64,000 bases of DNA, taken from positions 257,409-321,408 of the forward strand of contig JBGRQA010000002.1 in assembly GCA_041725895.1 (NCBI GenBank), given 5' to 3'. The position numbers and the translations under genes are program-made. A model generated the notes under the pieces. It did no database searches and was not told where the DNA came from. It was given only the letters and a program-made list of their open reading frames with translations. Shown here piece by piece: positions 26,971 through 36,120 of this stretch (positions are counted from its first letter, which is position 1; every line of letters begins with the position of its first letter). Source of the stretch: JBGRQA01 sp041725895 (lineage in GTDB: Bacteria > Bacteroidota > Bacteroidia > Bacteroidales > Marinifilaceae).

Positions 26971-27162
26971 ATGAACGGAAAATCAAAGAACCAACTCCCT
27001 GATAATCTCAGGGAGTTGAAACTGAAGCTTGAGGCCCTGGATTCTTTAATGTTGTTCAACGCCATCGAGCGGGGAGGTACCCCTTACTTACCTCTTCCTG
27101 AAATAAATGAAGAATATGAACAAATAACCACTACCAATTATCGAAAATCACTCTTAAACTAA
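26971..27162 (+). CDS. Small 63-residue protein in the lactate operon
   Basis: I do not recognise this sequence. It is hydrophilic, starts with a predicted helix (LRELKLKLEALDSLMLFNAI) and ends in a proline- and glutamate-containing tail (YLPLPEINEEYEQ), with no membrane segment or cysteine. It sits 50 bases after lutAB and 20 bases before the permease gene in the same orientation, so it is cotranscribed. Its position suggests a small regulator or permease-associated peptide, but there is no direct evidence, and it may be non-functional. Confidence 0.45.
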   Translation: MNGKSKNQLPDNLRELKLKLEALDSLMLFNAIERGGTPYLPLPEINEEYEQITTTNYRKSLLN

Positions 27163-27182
27163 AACCCTAATTTTTAACCACT

Positions 27183-28841
27183 ATGAATGCATTTTTAGCT
27201 TTTTCACCCATTTTACTCACTATAGTTCTAATGGTTGGCTTTAACTGGGGGGCCAAGAAGGCCCTGCCACTTTCTTTGCTGGCCGCTGTAGCCATTGCTT
27301 TTGGCGTTTGGCAAATTGATCTGACGCACATTCTGGGCTACTCAGTTTTTGGCTTTCTAAAAGCTTTCGATATTCTGATTATAATATTTGGTGCAATCTT
27401 GATTTTGAATACCCTAAAGTTATCAGGAGCAATGACCACGATTAATAATGGATTTAATGGAATTACCAACGACCGGAGGATTCAAGCCATAATCATTGGA
27501 TTTATGTTTGGAGCCTTTATAGAGGGTGCGGCCGGATTTGGAACGCCTGCCGCTTTGGCCGGCCCTCTGTTGGTCGGTTTGGGATTTCCTCCCCTGGCAG
27601 CAGCTATGGTGGCATTGATTTTTAATTCAGTTCCTGTTCCCTATGGAGCTGTTGGGACCCCCATTAGTGGCGGAGCCATGGTAACTCTTGAGCAGAACTT
27701 GATGGATGCCGGCGCCAATATGGAAGTGTTTAAGTTGGCCTTAACCAAGTGGGTGGCTATTCCCAATGCTTTGGTTGGAATCTTTATTCCCTTGTTGGGT
27801 ATCTGCATAATGACCAAATTTTTTGGCAAGGAGAAATCAATCAAACCAGGATTGGCTGCGGCACCATTTGCCATTTTCGCCGGCTTGGCTTTTGCAATTC
27901 CGTATGTATTGATTGCTTCAACTTTGGGACCTGATCTGCCCTCCTTATTAGGAGCTTTTATAGGCTTGGGGATTGTAATTTTTGCTGCAAAGAAGGGCTT
28001 CCTGGTTCCTAAGAAGGCCTGGGATTTTCCTCCAAAATCGCAGTGGGAAGCCAATTGGAAATCTGCTGAGGATACTGGTGATACTGGAGAGGCAAAAATG
28101 GGATTGGCCAAGGCTTGGATTCCCTATGCATTGATTGCCATTATCTTGGTGGTAACCCGTATTCCTTCGCTTGGTTTAAAAGGATGGCTGGCTGCTCAAA
28201 CTCTTTCCCTTTCGAATGTAATGGGAATAGAGGGATTGAATTACGTACTCAAGTGGGCCTATCTGCCAGGAACCATTCCCTTTATTCTGGTGGCTTTAAT
28301 TACAAATTTGATTCATGGAATGAGCGCAAAACAGGTAATCACCTCATGGAAAATGACATTCAAACAGATTACAGGGGCGGCAATAGCCCTGTTTGCAGGA
28401 GTTGCCATGGTACAATTGATGTTGAAATCGGGAACCAACGGAGCGGGATTGGATTCCATGCTTACTGTAATGGCAAAATCTGTGGCTGATCTTTCGGGAG
28501 AAGGTTACCCCATTATTTCACCCATTGTTGGGATTCTGGGATCTTTTATGTCAGGATCGGCAACAGTTTCCAACCTTTTGTTTGCATCCCTTCAATTTGA
28601 AACCTCTACCATTCTTGGAATTCCTCAGGTGCTGATTGTTGCAGTTCAATCTATTGGTGCTGCTATTGGAAATATGATTTGTGTAAATAATGTGGTTGCA
28701 GTTTGTGCAACGGTAGGATGTATTGGAGCGGAAGGAACAATAATTCGTCGGAATTCGATTCCGGCTTTTGTCTACTACTTCCTTATCATGGTTGTGATAA
28801 TGGTGTTGATCTCATCCGGATTTAACCCATTGCCATTGTAA
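27183..28841 (+). CDS. lctP: L-lactate permease (LctP/LldP family)
   Basis: 552 residues, full length for the lactate permease family, with about a dozen or more hydrophobic helices along the chain. Characteristic stretches: MFGAFIEGAAGFGTPAAL near residue 110 and PVPYGAVGTPISGG near 150, both conserved in LctP/LldP, and SFMSGSATVSNLLF and IGNMICVNNVVAVCATVG toward the end. It imports lactate, probably with protons, across the inner membrane. It lies in the operon behind lutC and lutAB and before a hairpin that separates it from the D-lactate dehydrogenase gene. Confidence 0.95.
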   Translation: MNAFLAFSPILLTIVLMVGFNWGAKKALPLSLLAAVAIAFGVWQIDLTHILGYSVFGFLKAFDILIIIFGAILILNTLKLSGAMTTINNGFNGITNDRRIQAIIIGFMFGAFIEGAAGFGTPAALAGPLLVGLGFPPLAAAMVALIFNSVPVPYGAVGTPISGGAMVTLEQNLMDAGANMEVFKLALTKWVAIPNALVGIFIPLLGICIMTKFFGKEKSIKPGLAAAPFAIFAGLAFAIPYVLIASTLGPDLPSLLGAFIGLGIVIFAAKKGFLVPKKAWDFPPKSQWEANWKSAEDTGDTGEAKMGLAKAWIPYALIAIILVVTRIPSLGLKGWLAAQTLSLSNVMGIEGLNYVLKWAYLPGTIPFILVALITNLIHGMSAKQVITSWKMTFKQITGAAIALFAGVAMVQLMLKSGTNGAGLDSMLTVMAKSVADLSGEGYPIISPIVGILGSFMSGSATVSNLLFASLQFETSTILGIPQVLIVAVQSIGAAIGNMICVNNVVAVCATVGCIGAEGTIIRRNSIPAFVYYFLIMVVIMVLISSGFNPLPL

Positions 28842-28850
28842 ATAGTTTCT

Positions 28851-28896
28851 TAGGGCCCGGTGTTAAGGGGTAGATATTTTCCGGGCCCTAGTTTTT
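28851..28896 (+). terminator. Hairpin between lctP and the D-lactate dehydrogenase gene
   Basis: A perfect 10-bp stem TAGGGCCCGG/CCGGGCCCTA with a 20-base loop is followed by GTTTTT. It may end the lctP transcript or only reduce read-through into the next gene; no promoter of its own is evident before 28936. Confidence 0.65.
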
Positions 28897-28935
28897 GGCC
28901 AGAGCCGTATACTATTGAATTTAAAGTACTAAGTT

Positions 28936-31821
28936 ATGTTACAAGGAAACTATAAAAAATACTATAACGAGTTGAGTGCTGTAATTGAACCTTCTCGTTT
29001 GTATACTGATGAAATAAGAACGTTGGCCTATGGGACTGATGCCGGCTTTTACCGTTTAACACCACAGATTGTTATTCGGGCAAAAGATGAGGTAGAAGTA
29101 CAAAAGGCTTTACAGTTGGCCCATAAATATGATTTGCCGGTTACTTTTCGAGCCGCCGGAACTTCCTTGGCCGGGCAGGCTATTACCGATTCCATCCTGA
29201 TTATGGCAGGAAAGCACTGGGAGGATTATGAAATATTGGAGGAAGGAAAGAAGATACGGATGCAACCCGGTTTGGTGGGAGCACGTATTAATCAAATTCT
29301 TGCTCCGCTGGGACGTAAACTTGGTCCTGATCCGGCTTCTATTAATTCTGCCATGATTGGAGGTATTGTTATGAACAATGCTTCAGGAATGAACTGTGGA
29401 ACGCATGAAAATTCATATAAAACGATTCGTTCGGCAAGATTGGTTTTTGCAGACGGAACTCTTTTGGATACCGGGGACGATAAGAGTCGAGAGCTGTTTA
29501 AGAAGACTCATGGTCACATAATCCGGCAAGTAGAGGAGATAAGAGATCGTGTTCGTGCAAATAAGAAGTTTGCGGATCGAATCCGGTTTAAATATAGCAT
29601 AAAGAATACGACAGGTTTAAGCATCAATCCTTTTATTGATTACGAGGATCCTTTCCAGATTATTGTGAATTTGATGGTTGGTTCAGAAGGTACCCTTGCT
29701 TTTTTGTCGGAACTGACAATGAAAACGGTTGAGAATCACCGCTTCAAGGCCAGTTCCATGATGTATTTCCCGGATATTGTAACAGCTTGTGAGGCTGTGG
29801 TGGATATGAAACCGGGACCGGTTCATGGGGCCGAATTGTTGGATCGTGTAGCTTTGCGTTCTGTGGAAAATGCCGATGGAATTCCTGCTTTTATTAAAGA
29901 ATTTCCCGATGGAGTTACTGCTGTGTTGGTTGAAACTCTTGCCAATAGCAAGAAGGAATTGATTTCCAATATTGATGCCATTCTACAAAGTTTGAAGGGA
30001 TACAAAACTGTACGTCCTATTGAGTTTACAGATAAACCGGAAGAGTACTCCAAATATTGGAACATTCGCAAGGGAGTTTTTCCGGCCGTTGGTGGTTTAA
30101 GAGAGACAGGAACTACTTGCATTATCGAAGATGTTGCCTTTCATATTCAGGATCTGGCCAAAGCTACAGCTGAATTGCAGGCTTTGATCTCAAAATATGG
30201 ATATAAGGACGGAGTCATCTATGGACATGCTTTGGAAGGAAATTTCCACTTTATTTTCAACCAGAATTTCGATAAGCCCGAAGAGTTGGAGCAGTACAAA
30301 AACTTTATGAAAGAAGTGGATCATCTTGTTGTGGACAAGTACGATGGTTCGCTGAAGGCAGAGCATGGTACGGGGCGAAATATGGCACCTTTTGTGAAGC
30401 ACGAGTGGGGAAAAGAGGCCTACGACTTGATGAAGGAGGTGAAGCATCTTTTCGATCCGAAAAATTTGCTTAATCCAGGGGTGATTATAAATGAAGATCC
30501 GGAGTGCTATGTCAAGAATTTTAAAACATTATCTCCTGTTCATGAAATTGTAGACAAGTGCATTGAGTGCGGTTTTTGTGAGGTAAATTGTTTAACAGCC
30601 GGTTTTTCTCTTTCTGCAAGACAGAGAACGGTGGTGCAGAGAGAAATCCGTCGATTGGTAAAGACGGGAGAGAAACCCGAATTACTCAACAAACTGCTTG
30701 AAGATTTCCAATATCTGGGAGAACAAACCTGTGCAGGGGATGGTTTGTGTGCAACTTCTTGTCCGGTAGGGATTGATACGGGTAAATTTGTAAAGTACCT
30801 GAGAGCTCAGAACATGAATAATCCTAAGGCTCAGAAACAGGGACAATGGGCTGCTGACAATTTCCATAAATTAGGTCCGATGATTCGGGGAGGACTGACC
30901 TTTGTAAACGGGGTACACACCGTTATGGGGGCAACTCTGTTAGGAGCTGTTGCCGGTGGTTTTCGAACTCTAAGTGGGAAGAAAATTCCAGCCTGGACCC
31001 CATCTATGCCCAAAGGAGTTAAGGGACCGAATCCAGATGGAATTCGGACAGGAAATCCTTTAAAGGTTGTTTATTTCCCTTCGTGTATTGCCCAAACTAT
31101 GGGGCCTGCAAAGGGAGATCCCTATAAAGAGGCTTTGCATGTAGTTACCCAGCGTTTGTTGGAAAAAGCCGGGTACGAAGTGATCTACCCCGAGAAAATG
31201 AACTCCCTTTGTTGTGGAACGCCATGGGAAAGCAAGGGCTTTTCCAAACAGGCCGATCAGAAATCTTCAGAACTGGAAGCTGCTTTATTGAAAGCTTCAG
31301 AAAATGGCAAATATCCCGTATTGTGTGATACGTCTCCATGTTTGTACAGAATGCGAAGGGTTATGGCTAAAGGTTTGAAATTGTATGAACCTGTGGAGTT
31401 TATTGCATCCTTTCTTATGAAGAAGCTCGAGTTTACGCCTGTGAAGGAAACTGTAGCTGTTCATTCAACTTGTTCCACAACAAAGATGGGGCTCAAAGAT
31501 AAGCTATTACAAGTGGCTCAGGCTTGTGCCGAGCGTGTAGTTATGCCTGCTGAAATTGGTTGCTGTGGATTCGCCGGAGACCGAGGATTCAATTTTCCGG
31601 AAGTAAATCAATATGCACTCCGAAAACTTCATCCTGTATTGGAAAAAGAGAAAGTTACTGAAGGTTATTCTAATAGTCGAACCTGTGAAATTGGTTTGAG
31701 CCATAATGGTGGAGTTCCCTATATGTCTATCGTTTATTTGGTTGATCGGGTAACTCTGGAAAAAAAGAATCGGAAGAGCTATCCAAAACGAAAGAATAAA
31801 AAAGAGAATATTGTTATTTAA
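28936..31821 (+). CDS. FAD/Fe-S D-lactate dehydrogenase (Dld-II type)
   Basis: 961 residues. An FAD_binding_4 domain (PVTFRAAGTSLAGQA near 75, GPDPASINSAMIGGIVMNNASG near 130, split here by reading) and a FAD-oxidase C domain fill the first 530 residues. Two [4Fe-4S] motifs follow, CIECGFCEVNC (about 541) and CAGDGLCATSCPVG (about 598), then CCG-type domains with YFPSCIAQ (713), CCGTPWES (759), CDTSPC (795), STCSTT (842) and GCCGFAGDRGF (875). The build matches Dld-II of Shewanella and relatives, which oxidises D-lactate to pyruvate at the membrane. A 2-hydroxyglutarate or glycolate substrate is possible, but the lactate context favours D-lactate. The C terminus is a short basic tail. Confidence 0.9.
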   Translation: MLQGNYKKYYNELSAVIEPSRLYTDEIRTLAYGTDAGFYRLTPQIVIRAKDEVEVQKALQLAHKYDLPVTFRAAGTSLAGQAITDSILIMAGKHWEDYEILEEGKKIRMQPGLVGARINQILAPLGRKLGPDPASINSAMIGGIVMNNASGMNCGTHENSYKTIRSARLVFADGTLLDTGDDKSRELFKKTHGHIIRQVEEIRDRVRANKKFADRIRFKYSIKNTTGLSINPFIDYEDPFQIIVNLMVGSEGTLAFLSELTMKTVENHRFKASSMMYFPDIVTACEAVVDMKPGPVHGAELLDRVALRSVENADGIPAFIKEFPDGVTAVLVETLANSKKELISNIDAILQSLKGYKTVRPIEFTDKPEEYSKYWNIRKGVFPAVGGLRETGTTCIIEDVAFHIQDLAKATAELQALISKYGYKDGVIYGHALEGNFHFIFNQNFDKPEELEQYKNFMKEVDHLVVDKYDGSLKAEHGTGRNMAPFVKHEWGKEAYDLMKEVKHLFDPKNLLNPGVIINEDPECYVKNFKTLSPVHEIVDKCIECGFCEVNCLTAGFSLSARQRTVVQREIRRLVKTGEKPELLNKLLEDFQYLGEQTCAGDGLCATSCPVGIDTGKFVKYLRAQNMNNPKAQKQGQWAADNFHKLGPMIRGGLTFVNGVHTVMGATLLGAVAGGFRTLSGKKIPAWTPSMPKGVKGPNPDGIRTGNPLKVVYFPSCIAQTMGPAKGDPYKEALHVVTQRLLEKAGYEVIYPEKMNSLCCGTPWESKGFSKQADQKSSELEAALLKASENGKYPVLCDTSPCLYRMRRVMAKGLKLYEPVEFIASFLMKKLEFTPVKETVAVHSTCSTTKMGLKDKLLQVAQACAERVVMPAEIGCCGFAGDRGFNFPEVNQYALRKLHPVLEKEKVTEGYSNSRTCEIGLSHNGGVPYMSIVYLVDRVTLEKKNRKSYPKRKNKKENIVI

Positions 31822-31912
31822 CTATTAACCCAAAATTTAGGAGCTTGTGCTGTTTTTGTCTTAACTTGAAAATGTATTTCCTATAAGATGTTGAGCTTCT
31901 ATAAAATAACCT

Positions 31913-33163
31913 ATGTCTATGAAATCTTATAAAAAATCAATATTTGCTCTGTTTTTCATGCTTCCTTTTCTGGGTTTTGCCCAGGAAGGGAAGCAAATAA
32001 AGCTAAAGATTAGTGGATTTGTTTCTGCTGAAAGTATGTTCGATACCCGAAAAACAGTGAATTCCAGAGAGGGAGAAGTTGTACTTTATCCTGCTCGCCC
32101 CGAATATGATGATAATGGTGAAGATCTGAATGATCGTTCTGAATTTTTTATGACCTCAATTCACTCTCGTTTAAATGTTGGAATTTCAGGATTTGAAGCC
32201 TTTGGGGCCAAGGGATCTGCTGCAATTCAAGGTGATTTTGTGGGTACCTCCACCGAAAAAACCGGTTTGTTCCGATTGCGTCATGCATTTGTAAAACTGG
32301 ATTGGGGTAAGGATGAGCTTCTGGCAGGGAAATACTGGCATCCTATGTTTGTTACTTCTAGCTTCCCCAATGTGCTGCATTGGGGGGCAGGTTTGCCTTT
32401 TAATGTTCTGGGGCGTGCCCCTCAATTTCGTTATACTCGCGAGTTGAGCAAAAATTCCTATTTTATGATTGCTGCTTTGTCTCAATTGGATTTTAACAGT
32501 CCCGGTCCGGATGGTGCCAGTTCCAAGTATGTGCAGCAGGCAGGAATTCCCGAATTAACAGGACAATTGAAAGTAGAAGTGGCCAAAGGGCTTAGCTTGG
32601 GAGCTACAGCAGGATATAAATATCTGAAGCCTTTGACAGAGAATGTGAATGGATTGAAAACAGATGAGCGCTTGGGTAGCTATCACATGAACGGATGGAT
32701 GACTCTGAAAACACCCAAAATGGTTTGGAATCTTCAGGGAATCTACGGGCAAAACCTCTACAATTTTGTAATGTTGGGTGGATACGGGGTGAAAAAAGTA
32801 AATGCTAATGGAGACTATGAGTATACTAATATAAAAACTTCTTCACTTTGGTCGGATGTTTATACCACGCAAGGCAAAGTGCGTTATGGTTTTTATGCCG
32901 GTTATACCAGAAACCTTGGTGCTGATGATGATTTAGCTATGAAGGATGGGAGTTTTGTTGGTTTGTGGAGTCGGGGGGCTGATATTGATTATGTATATCA
33001 ATTAGCTCCGAGGGTTGAATTTCATTCAGGAAAAATGATGATTGGTACTCAAGTTTTCTATACCGCTGCAGCCTATGGAGACACAAAAACAAATGGAAGG
33101 GTGGAAAATTCTGCAGAAGTGGGGAGTACCCGTTTTATGATTCATTTGAAGTATAATTTTTAG
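31913..33163 (+). CDS. Outer-membrane beta-barrel protein (porin-like) at the end of the lactate island
   Basis: 416 residues with a signal peptide ending at GFAQ; ATG 31919 is an equally good start. The mature protein alternates strand-like segments with glycines and aromatics and ends in TRFMIHLKYNF, a classic barrel end. It starts with a strand (KLKISGFVSAESMFDTRK) like those of trimeric porin-type barrels, and contains RLRHAFVKLDWGKDELLAGKYW, a motif seen in porin/DcaP-type proteins (read as two parts). A natural role is lactate or carboxylate passage through the outer membrane, inferred from position 91 bases behind the D-lactate dehydrogenase gene. No TonB box is visible. Confidence 0.78.
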   Translation: MSMKSYKKSIFALFFMLPFLGFAQEGKQIKLKISGFVSAESMFDTRKTVNSREGEVVLYPARPEYDDNGEDLNDRSEFFMTSIHSRLNVGISGFEAFGAKGSAAIQGDFVGTSTEKTGLFRLRHAFVKLDWGKDELLAGKYWHPMFVTSSFPNVLHWGAGLPFNVLGRAPQFRYTRELSKNSYFMIAALSQLDFNSPGPDGASSKYVQQAGIPELTGQLKVEVAKGLSLGATAGYKYLKPLTENVNGLKTDERLGSYHMNGWMTLKTPKMVWNLQGIYGQNLYNFVMLGGYGVKKVNANGDYEYTNIKTSSLWSDVYTTQGKVRYGFYAGYTRNLGADDDLAMKDGSFVGLWSRGADIDYVYQLAPRVEFHSGKMMIGTQVFYTAAAYGDTKTNGRVENSAEVGSTRFMIHLKYNF

Positions 33164-33256
33164 AGCCCAATACAGATAATTGTATGCAGGAAGAACCCAA
33201 CTCTTAATCTTTGTACATTTAGTTGAAAATTCCAAAAAGAAATCTTTTTGGAATGG

Positions 33257-33282
33257 AGCCCGGTTAAATTACCGGGCTTTTT
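33257..33282 (+). terminator. Terminator at the end of the lactate island
   Basis: The stem AGCCCGGT/ACCGGGCT with a 6-base loop is followed by a T run. Confidence 0.8.
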
Positions 33283-33482
33283 ACTTTCAGAAAACCAGTT
33301 GGGAAGATTATTTTTGGTTTTTGATTGTAGTTGTGTTATGTTTTTAAATATTTGTCTAGTCTAAATAACAATTACACATAATGAAAATATAGAAAAGTAT
33401 GATGAGTTATATAAAACACCCCCCGTATATTCTATAGAGTTAGTATTTTATGTTTTGTGTGGAATTAATTTAAAGAAATCAT

Positions 33483-33658
33483 ACCTCTCGGCATTCCAAG
33501 CGAAATGTAAAATAATTTAGAAAATTTAACTATATTTAAGAACGAATTCCTGCCGAGAGGTAGTGATGAGTTAAAGGTTCAACCGAAAGGTTGGTTAGTA
33601 GGTTAATTAACCCTTTAGAATTGGTGCCCGTGATTCCCCTATGTCACGGGCATTTTTT
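33483..33658 (+). ncRNA. Candidate structured non-coding RNA with intrinsic terminator
   Basis: About 176 bases with no open frame and several nested helices. A perfect 11-bp stem joins ACCTCTCGGCA (33483-33493) and TGCCGAGAGGT (33551-33561). A CAACC-GAAA-GGTTG hairpin with a GNRA-type loop lies near 33581, enclosed by AAAGG/CCTTT. A 9-bp terminator stem TGCCCGTGA/TCACGGGCA ends in six T at 33653-33658. The stem pairs are too regular for chance, and the T tract indicates a transcript on the plus strand. Class unknown: it could be a 6S-like or phylum-specific sRNA, or the leader of a lost gene. Confidence 0.45.
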
Positions 33659-34271
33659 ATGGCTCAAAAATACTGTTTCCCTTGCTATTTCAGTGTTAAC
33701 GCCCGTTAATAAATGTTAATCTTGCTCTAATTATTAAATCTTTTTTCCGCAACGGATTCATATTGTTGAACCGTAGAAGTTAAATTCTTTATGAATCAGC
33801 AAAAGTTGTATAACGCCTAAAACCGTCATCCGTCTGTTTTTCTATTGGAATGACTCATTATTCCTTCTTTAGGCCGAAGAAAGTGGCTGGGTTGGAAAAA
33901 CAATGAATGATTGAGAATTTGAATTCCAATCAGCATGAAATGAAGAGGGGCGATTTTTCAATCGCCCCAATTTACAGGATAGGCCTGTAATCCATGGTTA
34001 GTAGTTTTTTTTCAGCATTATTATATCGCTACTTACGTGGTAGCCTTATTTTCTTTCTTACAATTCGAATCTATATTTAATTCAATAATTTTGCTAATCT
34101 TTTAGATTCACAATAGGTATACAGGTAGAATATTGATACTGGGAACTTTTTTGTTTTAGTATACGATGGGATGCTTTAAAGCGCAAGCATTCAATCGGTA
34201 AAGGTGTTTGCTTAAGTATACAAATCAGTTGAGTGAAGAATTTAGATGTCTACGAAAGCTTGTTTTGTTTT
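33659..34271. other. Non-coding gap before the TPR/LuxR-like gene
   Basis: About 610 AT-rich bases with no gene. Two hairpins stand out: GGGGCGATT/AATCGCCCC at 33947-33968 and TTACAGG/CCTGTAA at about 33971-33989, adjacent to each other and without T tails. They may belong to a second small RNA, or be the 3' structure of transcripts entering from the left. Confidence 0.4.
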
Positions 34272-35978
34272 TTAGACTTTGTTCAGAAAATCGGGTAGAT
34301 TTTTTTCTTTGGGAAGTTGGATTTTTTTTCTCAAACGATATCTAGCCATGACTACTGCTCGTTCTGAAATATTATTTAGAGATGCAATTTCTTTAGAGGA
34401 TAAATTCAATTTCAATAAAGCACAAAGCTTCTTTTCCTTTTCGGTAAGTGATGGAAATTTCTCGGTCAGTTTCAGAAAGAAATCCTCGTTCATTCGGTTG
34501 ATTTTTTGTTGGAATATTTCAATATCCTGTCCCAGTTGTAAATTTTGTTGGATTTGTATATTAGTTTTCTTTAGAAGTTCCCTGTTTTCCTCATTGGCGA
34601 ATTGTTTGACTTTTTTAAGGTTCTCTTTAATATTTTGCAAAAAGTTATTTTTCTGAATGATATGTAGAGCAAAATTTTGCAGTTCATTTCCTTTGTATTC
34701 TAGTTTTGCTGCTAAAAGAGCCTTTTGTGCTTCGTGGATCTGTTTGTTCTTGATGATTATTTCTTTATCCTTCTTAATTTTTTTATTTTGTTTATAAATT
34801 AGGATTCCTGTAAAGAGCAAAATGATTAATATGCTTGATATTAGGAAGTTCCATTTTAGCCGATTGTGTTTTTCTTTTTCTTCTAGTTGTTCTATCTTCC
34901 TATTCTTTTGCTCTGTTTCGTATTTTGTTACCAGTTGGGCAATTTGCTCACTTTTTTGCAGTGTGAAAATACTGTCATGCAATTGATAGAACTTTTGGTA
35001 GAAAAAAAGGGCTTTTTCGAAGTCTTTTTTTTTCGAGTAGAGTTCGGCTTTGAAGCGGTTGATTTTTAATTGCCATTCAAGATCATCTGATATTACGGCT
35101 AAATTCATTGCCTTGTTTAAATGATTGCCTGCCGAAATCCATCTGTTAAGTTTGATAAAGGTTTGTCCAAGACTGGAATGTGCTGTTATTATACCTGGTT
35201 TATTTTTGGTAGCTATGAATTTTGTTAAGGCTTGCTTGAAATTTGAAATGGCTGTCTTGAATTCATTTTGCTGATCTTCAATTATTCCAATATTTAGTAG
35301 AATGGTTGCAAGACCGTTTTGATTATCCTGGTTGGTATATTCTGTTTTGGCTTTTAAATAGTATTCTTTAGCCTTTTCTAAATCATTTTTTTCAAGGTAA
35401 ATGGAACCAATATTATTGTAGGTGGCTCCTAAGTTTTTTTGATCTATTTCTTTGTTTAACTCCAAGGATTTAAGATAGTAATCCAAAGCTTTTTCAAATT
35501 GTTTTTGCCTGTAATGAAGGTTGCCTATATTGTTGAAGCAGGCAATAAGTCCTGGTGTGCTTTTTATGTCTTCATAGGTTTCCAGGGACTTATAATAGTA
35601 GCGCAGGGCTTCGCTATAGTTTGAATTGATATTGTGGTAACGGGCTAAGTTGAAATAACTTCGGGCAATGGAAATTTTGTGTTTTAGTTGAAATGCAAGG
35701 GACAATGCCTGGTTGCTCCAGTATTCTAAAGAATCAGGACGAATGGGTAGGTAGTATTCTGCCAGTTTCAGCATGGTTTGCAAGCGAATACTATCAGGCG
35801 AATTGGTTAATTGTTTTGTTAAAACAGCTGGATTGTTTGAATCGGAAGAAAAATGATCTCTACCGAATGTGACGGAGGAGATGTTTACAAGAAGGAGAAG
35901 AAGAAAAATACTGTTTAGCAGCGTAGCTTTGAAAGAAGTGTGAAAATTGTTCGAAATGTTGTTGTTCCCTTGAAACAT
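34272..35978 (-). CDS. TPR-repeat membrane protein with C-terminal LuxR-like helix-turn-helix
   Basis: 568 residues. An N-terminal signal or anchor (about 16-38) is followed by six to seven TPR units (about 65-340; for example ARSYFNLARYHNINSNYSEALRYY, read in parts) that would be periplasmic. A single membrane helix follows (about 373-392, NFLISSILIILLFTGILIY), then a basic coiled coil and a C-terminal domain (LTEKEKKLCALLKLNLSSKEIASLNNISERAV) with a LuxR/GerE-like helix-turn-helix pattern. This is a common Bacteroidota one-component membrane regulator layout in which the cytoplasmic end may bind DNA. The target is unknown. Low-GC, lysine- and asparagine-rich composition stands out from its neighbours. 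Confidence 0.8.
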   Translation of the reverse strand: MFQGNNNISNNFHTSFKATLLNSIFLLLLLVNISSVTFGRDHFSSDSNNPAVLTKQLTNSPDSIRLQTMLKLAEYYLPIRPDSLEYWSNQALSLAFQLKHKISIARSYFNLARYHNINSNYSEALRYYYKSLETYEDIKSTPGLIACFNNIGNLHYRQKQFEKALDYYLKSLELNKEIDQKNLGATYNNIGSIYLEKNDLEKAKEYYLKAKTEYTNQDNQNGLATILLNIGIIEDQQNEFKTAISNFKQALTKFIATKNKPGIITAHSSLGQTFIKLNRWISAGNHLNKAMNLAVISDDLEWQLKINRFKAELYSKKKDFEKALFFYQKFYQLHDSIFTLQKSEQIAQLVTKYETEQKNRKIEQLEEKEKHNRLKWNFLISSILIILLFTGILIYKQNKKIKKDKEIIIKNKQIHEAQKALLAAKLEYKGNELQNFALHIIQKNNFLQNIKENLKKVKQFANEENRELLKKTNIQIQQNLQLGQDIEIFQQKINRMNEDFFLKLTEKFPSLTEKEKKLCALLKLNLSSKEIASLNNISERAVVMARYRLRKKIQLPKEKNLPDFLNKV

Positions 35979-36078
35979 AGTCTATGAAATCACCGATATT
36001 ACTTGGGGTAATGTTACCGAAAATTTTCCATCAGACCAAATTAAGTTAAGTTACTTTTTGTTGACATATTTTTATGGA

Positions 36079-36111
36079 TAAAAAAATCCCCGCTCCTGAA
36101 TGGGAGCGGGG
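36079..36111 (-). terminator. Terminator of the PEPCK-like gene
   Basis: On the minus strand the stem CCCCGCTCCc/gGGAGCGGGG with a short loop is followed by ATTTTTTTA, 10 bases beyond the stop codon. Confidence 0.85.
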
Positions 36112-36120
36112 TGGTTTAAT

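Noticed and set aside
33483..33561. 11-bp inverted repeat as ends of a small transposon
   Set aside because: The arms are only about 57 bases apart, with no target duplication or coding content; with the terminator an RNA is the better reading.
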